This document shows positions 4,852 to 11,003 of a stretch of 11,003 bases of DNA, piece by piece (the first letter of the stretch is position 1; each line of letters begins with the position of its first letter). The notes beneath the pieces are model-generated. The model searched no databases and was not told the origin of the DNA. It worked only from the letters and a program-made list of their open reading frames with translations. Source of the DNA: Oscillospiraceae bacterium. GTDB taxonomy: Bacteria > Bacillota_A > Clostridia > Oscillospirales > Oscillospiraceae. The DNA is taken from positions 1 to 11,003 of the forward strand of contig JAFQDR010000104.1 in assembly GCA_017415945.1 (NCBI GenBank). Reading direction: 5' to 3'. The position numbers and the translations under genes were made by a program.

Positions 4852-5802
4852 TTAGTCTATTTTGTGTAGCAAACAATAATCTGACATTATCGCTTTAGGA
4901 GAATCGCATCCGAATTTTGAACACTTTTCTTCACTCCAGTAAGAACTTTCATATTCCTCTTCTTCGTGAAAATAGCAATAATCCGACATAATCCCTCGTT
5001 CGGAAGTGCAACCAGATTTGGCGCATTCGTGTTCGCTACAATAAAAGCCATAATCCGTCCGAGAATTTTCACACCCAACCGATGAGCATTGGTGAGAACT
5101 ACAATACTCGGACAATGTAGATTTCTCAAAAATACAACCTTGCTTTTGACAAGTATGCTCTGCACAGTACGAACCATATCCACTTTGTGGATTTTCACAC
5201 CCGAATGTGTTGCACGCATGTAAAATACAATAATTTGAGGAAAATAATCTTTCCATAGTACAACCAGTTTTCAAGCACACATGTTCCTGACAGTATTTCC
5301 CGTATTCATCAACTATATTTTGGCAATCACCGGAAAAACACAGTTCTTTATCGTAGTTTCCACCATCGTAAATAGGAATTTCTTCTAGATAATCAAAATC
5401 GACATTATTCAGTTGCTGTTTATCATTATATTCGCCGTCCGAAGAATGAACATCAGAATAAAACGCTTCATCACAATAATCACAGGATAATCCCGTCATA
5501 ATTTGCCCAACGATTTCTCCCGTTGAATAGTGTTTAAGATCTGGATGATATATTATCATATCTCTGATTTCATCCGCCTCATCACCAAATTGAACTCTTA
5601 GAATATCTTCTAACTGTTCGATATCTATGTAGATATGATCATCATAGTCCGCTGCTTCTTTTATTTCTAATACTGCATCTTGCTGACCTTCACAAAAAAG
5701 TTCTGCTTGCAGACCCACCTCATCATCATTTTTGTTCACAGGGGAACAACCACACATGACTGCCATGATAACTATTATTGTACAAAAAATAAATTTTTTC
5801 AT
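4852..5802 (-). CDS. Lipoprotein with seven tandem C-x4-C-x10-C-x2-H units, 316 aa
   Basis: I do not recognise a named family. A lipoprotein signal (MKKF, hydrophobic 5-16, then M-C-G-C with Cys19 as the lipidated residue) predicts anchoring on the outer face of the membrane. Residues 20-150 are very acidic and hold a C-x2-C pair (107, 110). From 155 to 313 come seven units of the form C-x4-C-x10-C-x2-H. The first Cys is at 155, 176, 197, 218, 239 and 260 with exact 21-residue spacing; a 14-residue acidic insert follows, and a last unit starts at 294. The spacing suggests small metal-binding (probably zinc) knuckles; disulfides are an alternative outside the cell. AAGGGG precedes the ATG at normal distance. 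It follows the HEPN-like gene by 53 bp on the same strand and shares its AT-rich composition. Confidence 0.8.
   Translation of the reverse strand: MKKFIFCTIIVIMAVMCGCSPVNKNDDEVGLQAELFCEGQQDAVLEIKEAADYDDHIYIDIEQLEDILRVQFGDEADEIRDMIIYHPDLKHYSTGEIVGQIMTGLSCDYCDEAFYSDVHSSDGEYNDKQQLNNVDFDYLEEIPIYDGGNYDKELCFSGDCQNIVDEYGKYCQEHVCLKTGCTMERLFSSNYCILHACNTFGCENPQSGYGSYCAEHTCQKQGCIFEKSTLSEYCSSHQCSSVGCENSRTDYGFYCSEHECAKSGCTSERGIMSDYCYFHEEEEYESSYWSEEKCSKFGCDSPKAIMSDYCLLHKID
4864..5340 (-). repeat. 63-bp coding repeat array of the Cys/His units
   Basis: Seven units encode the 21-residue C-x4-C-x10-C-x2-H motif. Six are contiguous and one follows a 42-base insert. Units 1, 3 and 5 share a Y-G-x-Y-C ending, and units 3 and 5 also share E-N before it. 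Units 2, 4 and 6 share an E-R or E-K core and S-x-Y-C, and unit 7 resembles unit 6 closely (I-M-S-D-Y-C). This implies growth by duplication of a 126-bp two-unit block. Confidence 0.8.
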
Positions 5803-5855
5803 GCCACTTCCCCTTCTTCAATCATTTTATAGTCTCATCTTCAAATTAGATAACA

Positions 5856-6443
5856 CTATTGTTCTTTGTTATTTATAATCTTTATGCTTCCAAACATTTT
5901 TACGTCATCATAATCTCCATTTTCAGGAAATTTATCTCTATTCTGAGATATGTATTCATTTGCTCCTTGTATAATGGAATCAATTAAACCCTTCACATTC
6001 AAAGAAATATATGCGCCCTTCGTATCATTCTCCGTTGTTCCACAAACAAATGTATCCCCGCAATGTGCAGATACATCTGACACACACAGTTCAAAACATT
6101 CGACATTTCTTTCTCTATCATCTAAGTCTGTATTGCCGGCGTGTAGTACGGAGCAACGTAATGCGTAACACATTTTACCGTCGAAGTTCGTAGCGGCAAC
6201 GCCTTTATTTATTGATTGATTTTCCGAAATAGGTTGTTTATAAAACTTATATACCCATGTATCGAACCATTCAATATATTCTGTCCTACCTGTTCGTTTT
6301 TCGTATTCGATATTACTTAGTATATTGGGTAAAGTAAGCGCTATTGCCAACGCAGAAAGATACGCACCATGTTGCTTTGCTTTAGTAATATCACGAAGTA
6401 TGTTATCTAACAATATAAATACGCCACCAATCTTAAATATCAT
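5856..6443 (-). CDS. HEPN-like hypothetical protein with R-x4-H motif, up to 195 aa
   Basis: The protein belongs, as far as I can recall, to a widespread unnamed Bacillota family. Its features are a helical N-terminus with A-L-A-I-A-L-T-L-P (31-39), E-Y-I-E-W-F-D (55-61), and a central Y-A-L-R-C-S-V-L-H-A-G-N-T segment (93-105). Arg96 and His101 form an R-x4-H motif of the HEPN type, which in other HEPN proteins forms an RNase centre. Whether this one is active is unknown. The ATG at 6443 has no Shine-Dalgarno site and would lie only about nine bases from the predicted transcription start. A TTG at 6413 (residue 11), starting just before DNILRDI, is a real alternative. It is AT-rich unlike its flanks, and is probably cotranscribed with the lipoprotein gene. 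No antitoxin-like partner is seen. Confidence 0.7.
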   Translation of the reverse strand: MIFKIGGVFILLDNILRDITKAKQHGAYLSALAIALTLPNILSNIEYEKRTGRTEYIEWFDTWVYKFYKQPISENQSINKGVAATNFDGKMCYALRCSVLHAGNTDLDDRERNVECFELCVSDVSAHCGDTFVCGTTENDTKGAYISLNVKGLIDSIIQGANEYISQNRDKFPENGDYDDVKMFGSIKIINNKEQ

Positions 6444-6458
6444 CCAATAACAACTTTA

Positions 6459-6487
6459 ATTTTAGCACGCAGAAATATTAAAGTAAA
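6459..6487 (-). promoter_or_regulatory. Promoter candidate for the HEPN-like and lipoprotein genes
   Basis: On the minus strand TTTACT (6487-6482) and TAAAAT (6464-6459) are 17 bp apart, and TG one base before the -10 box makes it an extended -10 (TGCTAAAAT). Transcription would start near 6452. This is very close to the ATG at 6443, which weakens that start and supports the TTG at 6413. Confidence 0.5.
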
Positions 6488-6504
6488 GTAAACACAATAT
6501 TTCT
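6471..6504. repeat. 9-bp inverted repeat bracketing the -35 box
   Basis: AGAAATATT (6471-6479) and AATATTTCT (6496-6504) are perfect inverted arms with a 16-bp spacer that holds the candidate -35 box of the HEPN-like gene. The position suits an operator, but the sequence is AT-rich, so a chance match is possible. Confidence 0.4.
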
Positions 6505-6534
6505 CTTGTCTTTATACATAACAACACTTATCTG

Positions 6535-6577
6535 CTTTGTTCTATCGCCTGCGATAATAGCAAAACGTAGAACAAAG
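6535..6577. repeat. Compound palindrome upstream of the HEPN-like gene
   Basis: Arms CTTTGTTCTA (6535-6544) and TAGAACAAAG (6568-6577) are perfect complements. Inside them, TATCGC (6543-6548) and GCGATA (6551-6556) form a second perfect palindrome that overlaps the left arm by two bases. The two stems would compete, as in a switch, or could be two separate protein sites. There is no T-run. It lies at the right edge of the AT-rich island. Confidence 0.45.
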
Positions 6578-6612
6578 AAGTTAAGTTTTCGTTTCATACC
6601 GACAGCGGATTC

Positions 6613-6631
6613 GGGCGAACACAGTTCGCCC
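6613..6631. repeat. GGGCGAAC-type palindromic intergenic repeat
   Basis: GGGCGAAC (6613-6620) and GTTCGCCC (6624-6631) pair perfectly with an ACA loop; on the minus strand the element is preceded by GTAG. From memory, very similar short palindromes (GTAGGGGCGAAC followed by GTTCGCCC) recur between genes in many gut Clostridia. This is probably a dispersed REP-like unit. The CTACTTTTT that follows on the plus strand could also give it weak terminator activity. Confidence 0.6.
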
Positions 6632-6660
6632 CTACTTTTTCACTCTTACTGATTCCCTCA

Positions 6661-6696
6661 AGTAAAATTCCCCACGCCCGATGTTGAGCGTGGGGA
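6661..6696 (-). terminator. Intrinsic terminator after guaB
   Basis: CCCCACGC (6670-6677) and GCGTGGGG (6688-6695) form an 8-bp GC-rich stem (9 bp with the flanking T-A pair) around a 10-base loop. On the minus strand it is followed by ATTTTACTT. It lies about 20 bases after the guaB stop codon and ends the purL-guaB operon. Confidence 0.8.
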
Positions 6697-6714
6697 TATT
6701 TATGAAAGGGATTT

Positions 6715-8217
6715 TTACTTTACGGGGTTGGTGGTGCGCAGGGTTACGTCGTGGTAGCCGCCTTCTACGATGGAGGTGGAGGAAACAACAGTCAGCTTTG
6801 CTTCTCTCTGCAGATCGGGAATGGTGGTCACGCCGCAGTTGCACATGGTGCTCTTGACCTTGTACAGGGACTTTTCTACGTTCTCGTGGAGGCTGCCTGC
6901 GTAGGTAACGTAGGAGTCAACACCTTCTTCGAACATCAGGTTGGTCTTGCCGCCCAGGTCATAGCGCTGCCAGTTGCGTGCGCGGTTGGAGCCTTCGCCC
7001 CAGTATTCCTTTACGTACTGGCCGTTGACCATCAGCTTGGGAGTGGGAGATTCGTCGAAACGAGCGAAGTAACGCCCCAGCATCAGGAAGTCTGCGCCCA
7101 TAGCCAGAGCCAGAGTCATGTGGTGGTCGTGTACGATGCCGCCGTCGGAGCAGATGGGAACGTATACGCCGGTTTCCTTGAAGTATTCGTCACGAGCTGC
7201 AGCAACCTCGATCAGAGCGGAAGCCTGACCGCGGCCGATGCCCTTGGTTTCACGGGTGATGCAGATGGAGCCGCCGCCGATACCGACCTTTACAAAGTCA
7301 GCACCTGCGTTTGCCAGGAAGCGGAAGCCGTCACGGTCAACTACGTTGCCTGCGCCGATCTTTACGGTGTCGCCGTAGTGCTCGCGTACCCATTCGATGG
7401 TGCGCTGCTGCCAAATGGTGAAGCCTTCGGAGGAGTCGATGCAGACTACGTCAACGCCTGCTGCCAGCAGAGCGGGGATACGTTCTGCGTAGTCACGGGA
7501 GTTGATGCCTGCGCCGACCATGTAGCGCTTGTGCTCGTCCAGCATTTCGTTGGGGTTTTCCTTGTGGCTTGCATAGTCCTTGCGGAATACGAAGTACATC
7601 AGGCAGCCTGCATTGTCAACGATGGGCAGTGCGTTCAGCTTGTGATCCCAAATGATGTCGTTTGCTTCCTTCAGGGTGGTGCCTGCGGGAGCGGTGACCA
7701 GCTTTTCAATGGGGGTCATGAATTCGGAGACCTTCAGATCGGTGCTCATGCGGCTGACGCGGTAGTCACGGCTGGTAACCAGACCCAGCAGCTTGCCGTT
7801 GGGAGAGCCGTCTTCGGTAACAGCTACGGTGGAGAAGCCGTTGCGTGCCTTCAGGTTCAGAATGTCAGCCAGAGTGTGGTCGGGGGTAACGTTGGAAGCG
7901 GATACTACGAAACCGGACTTGTAGTTCTTAACGCGAGCGACCATGGCAGCCTGATCTTCGATGGTCTGGGAGCCGTAAATGAAGGACATGCCGCCTTCCT
8001 TAGCCAGAGCAATTGCCAGAGTATCGTTGGAACCGGACTGCATGATAGCGGAGATCATGGGGATATTCAGGGTGATTGCGGGTTCTTCGCCCTTCTTGAA
8101 CTTGACCAGGGGAGTTCTCAGGTCAACGTTTGCGGGGATGCAGTCTTCCCCGGTGTAGCCGGGAATCAGCAGGTATTCGTTAAAGGTGCGGGAAGGTTCG
8201 TTGTAAAAAATTGCCAT
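6715..8217 (-). CDS. guaB: IMP dehydrogenase of the divergent Tritrichomonas-like type, 500 aa
   Basis: The enzyme oxidises IMP to XMP with NAD+, the committed step to GMP, in the cytosol. The catalytic barrel is interrupted by two CBS motifs (about residues 105-220). Visible active-site residues are Asp261 (C-I-D-S-S-E-G), the loop [12 protein letters not shown] (312-323) with catalytic Cys319, the SDGGI phosphate site (357-361), the GRYFARF strand (381-387), and the flap with Arg418-Tyr419 and Glu431. The loop reads [10 protein letters not shown] and G-I-G-R-G-Q instead of the usual bacterial G-P-G-S-I-C-T-T-R and G-V-G-x-P-Q. From memory it matches the Tritrichomonas foetus enzyme, even in residue numbers. 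Length is normal. AAGGAGAGG precedes the ATG. The gene follows purL by 23 bp and ends at a terminator, so it belongs to a purine operon. Confidence 0.95.
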   Translation of the reverse strand: MAIFYNEPSRTFNEYLLIPGYTGEDCIPANVDLRTPLVKFKKGEEPAITLNIPMISAIMQSGSNDTLAIALAKEGGMSFIYGSQTIEDQAAMVARVKNYKSGFVVSASNVTPDHTLADILNLKARNGFSTVAVTEDGSPNGKLLGLVTSRDYRVSRMSTDLKVSEFMTPIEKLVTAPAGTTLKEANDIIWDHKLNALPIVDNAGCLMYFVFRKDYASHKENPNEMLDEHKRYMVGAGINSRDYAERIPALLAAGVDVVCIDSSEGFTIWQQRTIEWVREHYGDTVKIGAGNVVDRDGFRFLANAGADFVKVGIGGGSICITRETKGIGRGQASALIEVAAARDEYFKETGVYVPICSDGGIVHDHHMTLALAMGADFLMLGRYFARFDESPTPKLMVNGQYVKEYWGEGSNRARNWQRYDLGGKTNLMFEEGVDSYVTYAGSLHENVEKSLYKVKSTMCNCGVTTIPDLQREAKLTVVSSTSIVEGGYHDVTLRTTNPVK

Positions 8218-8240
8218 TTTGATTTCCTCTCCTTGTCAAA

Positions 8241-11003
8241 TTACTTGAAATACTTCACAGCGGATTCAAACATCTTCATATCGTATTCGCCGGGTACGTT
8301 CTTGTACATACCGTAGCCCTTACGTTCGGAGTGACCCATCTTACCGAAGACTCTGCCGTCGGGAGATGTGATGCCTTCGATTGCGAATGCGGAGTTATTG
8401 GGATTGTAGTTTACCCCATTGGTGGGCAGTCCGTCAAGACCAACGTACTGGGTCGCGATCTGACCATTTTCTGCCAGATCCAGGATCAGAGCCTCGGGAG
8501 CAATGAAGCGGCCTTCGCCGTGGGAGATGGCTACGTTGTAGATATCGCCGGGCTTGGTAGCGGACAGCCAGGGGCTCTTGTTGGAGGCGATGCGGGTGCG
8601 CACGATGCGGGACTGGTGACGACCGATGGTGTTGAAGGTCAGAGTGGGGCACTTGTCATCGGCATCGATGATTTCGCCGTAGGGCACCAGACCCAGCTTG
8701 ATCAGAGCCTGGAAGCCGTTGCAGATACCGCCCATGAGACCGTCACGGTTCTTCAGCAGATCGTGGACAGCGTCCTTGATCTGTGCGTTGCGGAAGAATG
8801 CGGTGATGAACTTTGCGGAACCGTCGGGTTCGTCGCCGCCGGAGAAGCCGCCGGGGATGAAGACGATCTGGCTCTGCTGAATTGCCTTAGCGAAGTAGTC
8901 TACACTTTCGGTGATGGCATCGGCAGTCAGGTTCTTGATGACGATGATTTCGGGATCGGCACCTGCGTCACGCAGCGCCTTTGCGGTATCGAATTCACAG
9001 TTGGTGCCGGGGAATACGGGGATGATGGCCTTGGGCTTTGCAACCTTGATGGAAGGTGCGGGGTAGGAGCTTGCCTCGTAGTTGAATACGGGAATTTCCT
9101 TTGCTTCCATGGGGATGTTGCAGGGGTAGATGGGTTCCAGCTTACCTTCGTAAACTGCCAGCAGCTCCTGCAGGCATACGCTTTCGCCGCCGAATACCAG
9201 AGTCTGTGCCTCGGTGGTTTCGCCCAGCAGGATGCCTTCCGCTTCCTCACCGTCGTCCAGCTCCAGAATGAAGGAACCGTAGTTGTAGCCGAAGAGCTCA
9301 TCCATGGAAACGTCGGCGAACTTAAAGCCCAGCATATTGCCGAAGCACATCTTCATGATTGCTTCCGCAGCGCCGCCGTAGGTGGGGGTGTATGCGGCAA
9401 CTGCCTTGCCGGTGGAGGTCAGTTCGAATACCTTGTCGAATACCTTGACCAGAGATTCGATGACAGGCAGACCGTCTGCATCGTATTCGGGCTTCACCAG
9501 AACCACCTTGTGGCCGGGTGCCTTAAATTCGTTGGAAATAATATTGTCAATATCCTCGGTGGTAATGGCAAAGCTTACCAGAGTGGGAGGAACGTCCAGC
9601 TGTTCGAAGCTGCCGGACATGGAGTCCTTGCCGCCGATAGCTGCGATCTTCAGCTGCTTCTGCGCCATAAATGCACCCAGCAGTGCTGCCAGAGGCTTGC
9701 CCCAACGCTTGGGGTCGGAGCCCAGACGTTCGAAGTATTCCTGCAGAGACAGGTAAACATCCTCAAACTTTGCGCCGGTAGCCACCAGCTTGGCTACGGA
9801 TTCCACAACTGCCAGGAATGCGGAGTGGTAGGGGCTCTTTTCTGCGATGTAGGGATTGTAGCCCCAGCTCATGACGGAGCAGGTAGTGGTGTGCTGCTGT
9901 TCCACAGCGACCTTGTGTACCATTGCCTGAATGGGAGTGTGCTGGTAAATGCCGCCGAAGGGCATCAAAACGGTGTTTGCGCCGATAGTGGAGTCGAAGC
10001 GTTCGCCCAGACCGCGCTTGGAGCATACGTTCAGGTCGGATGCCAGAGCATTCATGCCTGCCGCAAAGCCTGCGGGGATTTCCTTTGCCCAAGCTTCGGG
10101 CGCAGCGGGAGCAGCGGTAATGTGCTTTTCCGCACCGTTGGTGTCCAGGAAGTCACGGGAGATGTCGCAGATGGTAGCACCGTTCCAGGTCATGGTCAGA
10201 CGACGGTCGGCCTTAACCACAGCGATGCGGGTCACTTCCAGATTTTCTTCCGCAGCCAGACGGCAGAATTCTGCTTCGTCCTTTGCTTCCACAACAACGG
10301 ACATACGTTCCTGAGATTCGGAGATGGCCAGCTCGGTGCCGTCCAAACCGTCGTACTTCTTGGGCACTGCGTTCAGGTCGATGTCCAGACCGTCGCACAG
10401 TTCGCCGACGGAAACGGATACGCCGCCTGCGCCGAAGTCGTTGCAGCGCTTGATGAGCTTGGTAGCTTCCCCACGGCGGAACAGTCTCTGGAGCTTGCGT
10501 TCTTCGGGAGCGTTGCCCTTCTGAACTTCTGCGCCGCAGGTTTCCAGAGATTCCACGGTGTGGCTCTTGGAGGAGCCGGTTGCGCCGCCGCAGCCGTCAC
10601 GACCGGTTCTGCCGCCCAGCAGCAGGATCACGTCGCCGGGCTCGGGACGTTCACGGCGTACATTTTCAGCGGGAGCAGCAGCCACAACAGCGCCGATTTC
10701 CATGCGCTTTGCAGCATAGCCTGCGTGATACAGCTCGTCGACCTGACCGGTAGCCAGACCGATCTGGTTGCCGTAAGAGGAGTAACCTGCAGCAGCGGTG
10801 GTAACGATCTTACGCTGTGGCAGCTTACCCTTCAGAGTTTCTTCTACGGGTGCCAGAGGATCAGCTGCACCGGTGACACGCATTGCTGCGTATACATAGC
10901 TTCTGCCGGACAGGGGGTCACGGATCGCGCCGCCGATACAGGTAGCAGCACCGCCGAAGGGTTCGATTTCGGTGGGGTGGTTGTGGGTCTCGTTCTTAAA
11001 CAG
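8241..11003 (-). CDS. purL: Phosphoribosylformylglycinamidine synthase, large single-chain type, 5' end beyond the window
   Basis: It converts FGAR, glutamine and ATP to FGAM in de novo purine synthesis. The reading frame is open to the window edge, giving 920 visible residues without an internal stop. The family is about 1,240-1,260 long, so some 320 N-terminal residues lie outside. The ATG at 10883 is therefore internal. In visible numbering, ETHNHP (5-10) and GGAATCIGG (17-25) belong to the first synthetase half, and GGKDSMSG (457-464) to the second. The glutaminase domain begins near 658, with PGTNCE (665-670), GICNGFQ (759-765) carrying nucleophile Cys761, SHGEGRF (827-833), and GHSER with His891 and Glu893 completing the triad. 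The domains are fused, as in the clostridial clade, rather than split into PurS, PurQ and small PurL as in Bacillus. guaB follows 23 bp downstream. Confidence 0.97.
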   Translation of the reverse strand: MFKNETHNHPTEIEPFGGAATCIGGAIRDPLSGRSYVYAAMRVTGAADPLAPVEETLKGKLPQRKIVTTAAAGYSSYGNQIGLATGQVDELYHAGYAAKRMEIGAVVAAAPAENVRRERPEPGDVILLLGGRTGRDGCGGATGSSKSHTVESLETCGAEVQKGNAPEERKLQRLFRRGEATKLIKRCNDFGAGGVSVSVGELCDGLDIDLNAVPKKYDGLDGTELAISESQERMSVVVEAKDEAEFCRLAAEENLEVTRIAVVKADRRLTMTWNGATICDISRDFLDTNGAEKHITAAPAAPEAWAKEIPAGFAAGMNALASDLNVCSKRGLGERFDSTIGANTVLMPFGGIYQHTPIQAMVHKVAVEQQHTTTCSVMSWGYNPYIAEKSPYHSAFLAVVESVAKLVATGAKFEDVYLSLQEYFERLGSDPKRWGKPLAALLGAFMAQKQLKIAAIGGKDSMSGSFEQLDVPPTLVSFAITTEDIDNIISNEFKAPGHKVVLVKPEYDADGLPVIESLVKVFDKVFELTSTGKAVAAYTPTYGGAAEAIMKMCFGNMLGFKFADVSMDELFGYNYGSFILELDDGEEAEGILLGETTEAQTLVFGGESVCLQELLAVYEGKLEPIYPCNIPMEAKEIPVFNYEASSYPAPSIKVAKPKAIIPVFPGTNCEFDTAKALRDAGADPEIIVIKNLTADAITESVDYFAKAIQQSQIVFIPGGFSGGDEPDGSAKFITAFFRNAQIKDAVHDLLKNRDGLMGGICNGFQALIKLGLVPYGEIIDADDKCPTLTFNTIGRHQSRIVRTRIASNKSPWLSATKPGDIYNVAISHGEGRFIAPEALILDLAENGQIATQYVGLDGLPTNGVNYNPNNSAFAIEGITSPDGRVFGKMGHSERKGYGMYKNVPGEYDMKMFESAVKYFK

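Noticed and set aside
4887..5219. 110-codon minus-strand frame inside the lipoprotein gene
   Set aside because: It is a shifted frame of the 63-bp repeat, which stays open because the repeat period is a multiple of three. It has no independent start signal.
4864..5340. CRISPR array or non-coding tandem repeat
   Set aside because: The 63-bp units are contiguous, diverged and keep the reading frame with conserved Cys and His codons. There are no spacers and no identical repeats.
4756..6660. Complete insertion sequence or integrative element
   Set aside because: No transposase or integrase, no matching terminal inverted repeats and no target-site duplication could be found. Only composition suggests transfer.
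6751..8316. 521-codon open frame on the plus strand opposite guaB
   Set aside because: It is the antisense shadow of a strongly codon-biased gene. The frame has no ribosome site, its product is not protein-like, and guaB on the other strand has every catalytic motif.
10883..10883. ATG at 10883 as the true purL start
   Set aside because: The frame continues without a stop to the window edge and encodes the conserved ETHNHP and GGAATCIGG segments upstream of this ATG, so the codon is internal.

Overview
The window looks like the chromosome of a low- to mid-GC Gram-positive anaerobe of class Clostridia, probably an Oscillospirales-type gut bacterium. The reasons are the clean Shine-Dalgarno sites, the consensus sigma-A type promoters, the YtrA-type GntR gene coupled to a DUF5808-type membrane protein, and the large single-chain clostridial type of FGAM synthase. 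The genus is an inference; no rRNA or other taxonomic marker is present.

Left part (1-2030). A four-gene operon on the minus strand runs from about 1935 down to 171. It encodes an SPFH/band-7 membrane protein, a small two-helix membrane protein, a YbjQ-type protein and a 60-residue ribbon-helix-helix (Arc-like) protein read from a TTG start. Its promoter (TTGACA, 17 bp, TATCAT) carries a TGATATC-N5-GATATCA palindrome over the -10 box, a natural operator candidate for the last gene's product. Beyond the operon, bases 15-172 hold three successive hairpins that pair best as plus-strand RNA.

Middle part (2031-4755). An alpha/beta hydrolase on the minus strand and a YtrA-type GntR repressor on the plus strand are divergent. 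They share a 62-bp control region in which both promoters overlap at their -10 boxes under one perfect 25-bp palindrome. The repressor gene overlaps the next gene by ATGA. That gene encodes a multi-pass membrane protein with a DUF5808-like motif and a PH-like tail. A strong terminator ends this operon.

AT-rich island (about 4756-6600). Two minus-strand genes with visibly lower GC and different codon use sit between the terminator and a cluster of inverted repeats. The first encodes a HEPN-like protein with an R-x4-H motif. The second encodes a lipoprotein carrying seven tandem 21-residue C-x4-C-x10-C-x2-H units. This pair is the most unusual content of the window.

Right part (6660-11003). 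purL (5' end beyond the window) and guaB form a minus-strand purine operon with a 23-bp gap and a terminator after guaB. The IMP dehydrogenase is not the usual bacterial form: its active-site loop, flap and even residue numbering match the divergent Tritrichomonas foetus enzyme. PurL supplies FGAM for IMP synthesis and GuaB commits IMP to GMP, so the operon couples the de novo pathway to the guanine branch.
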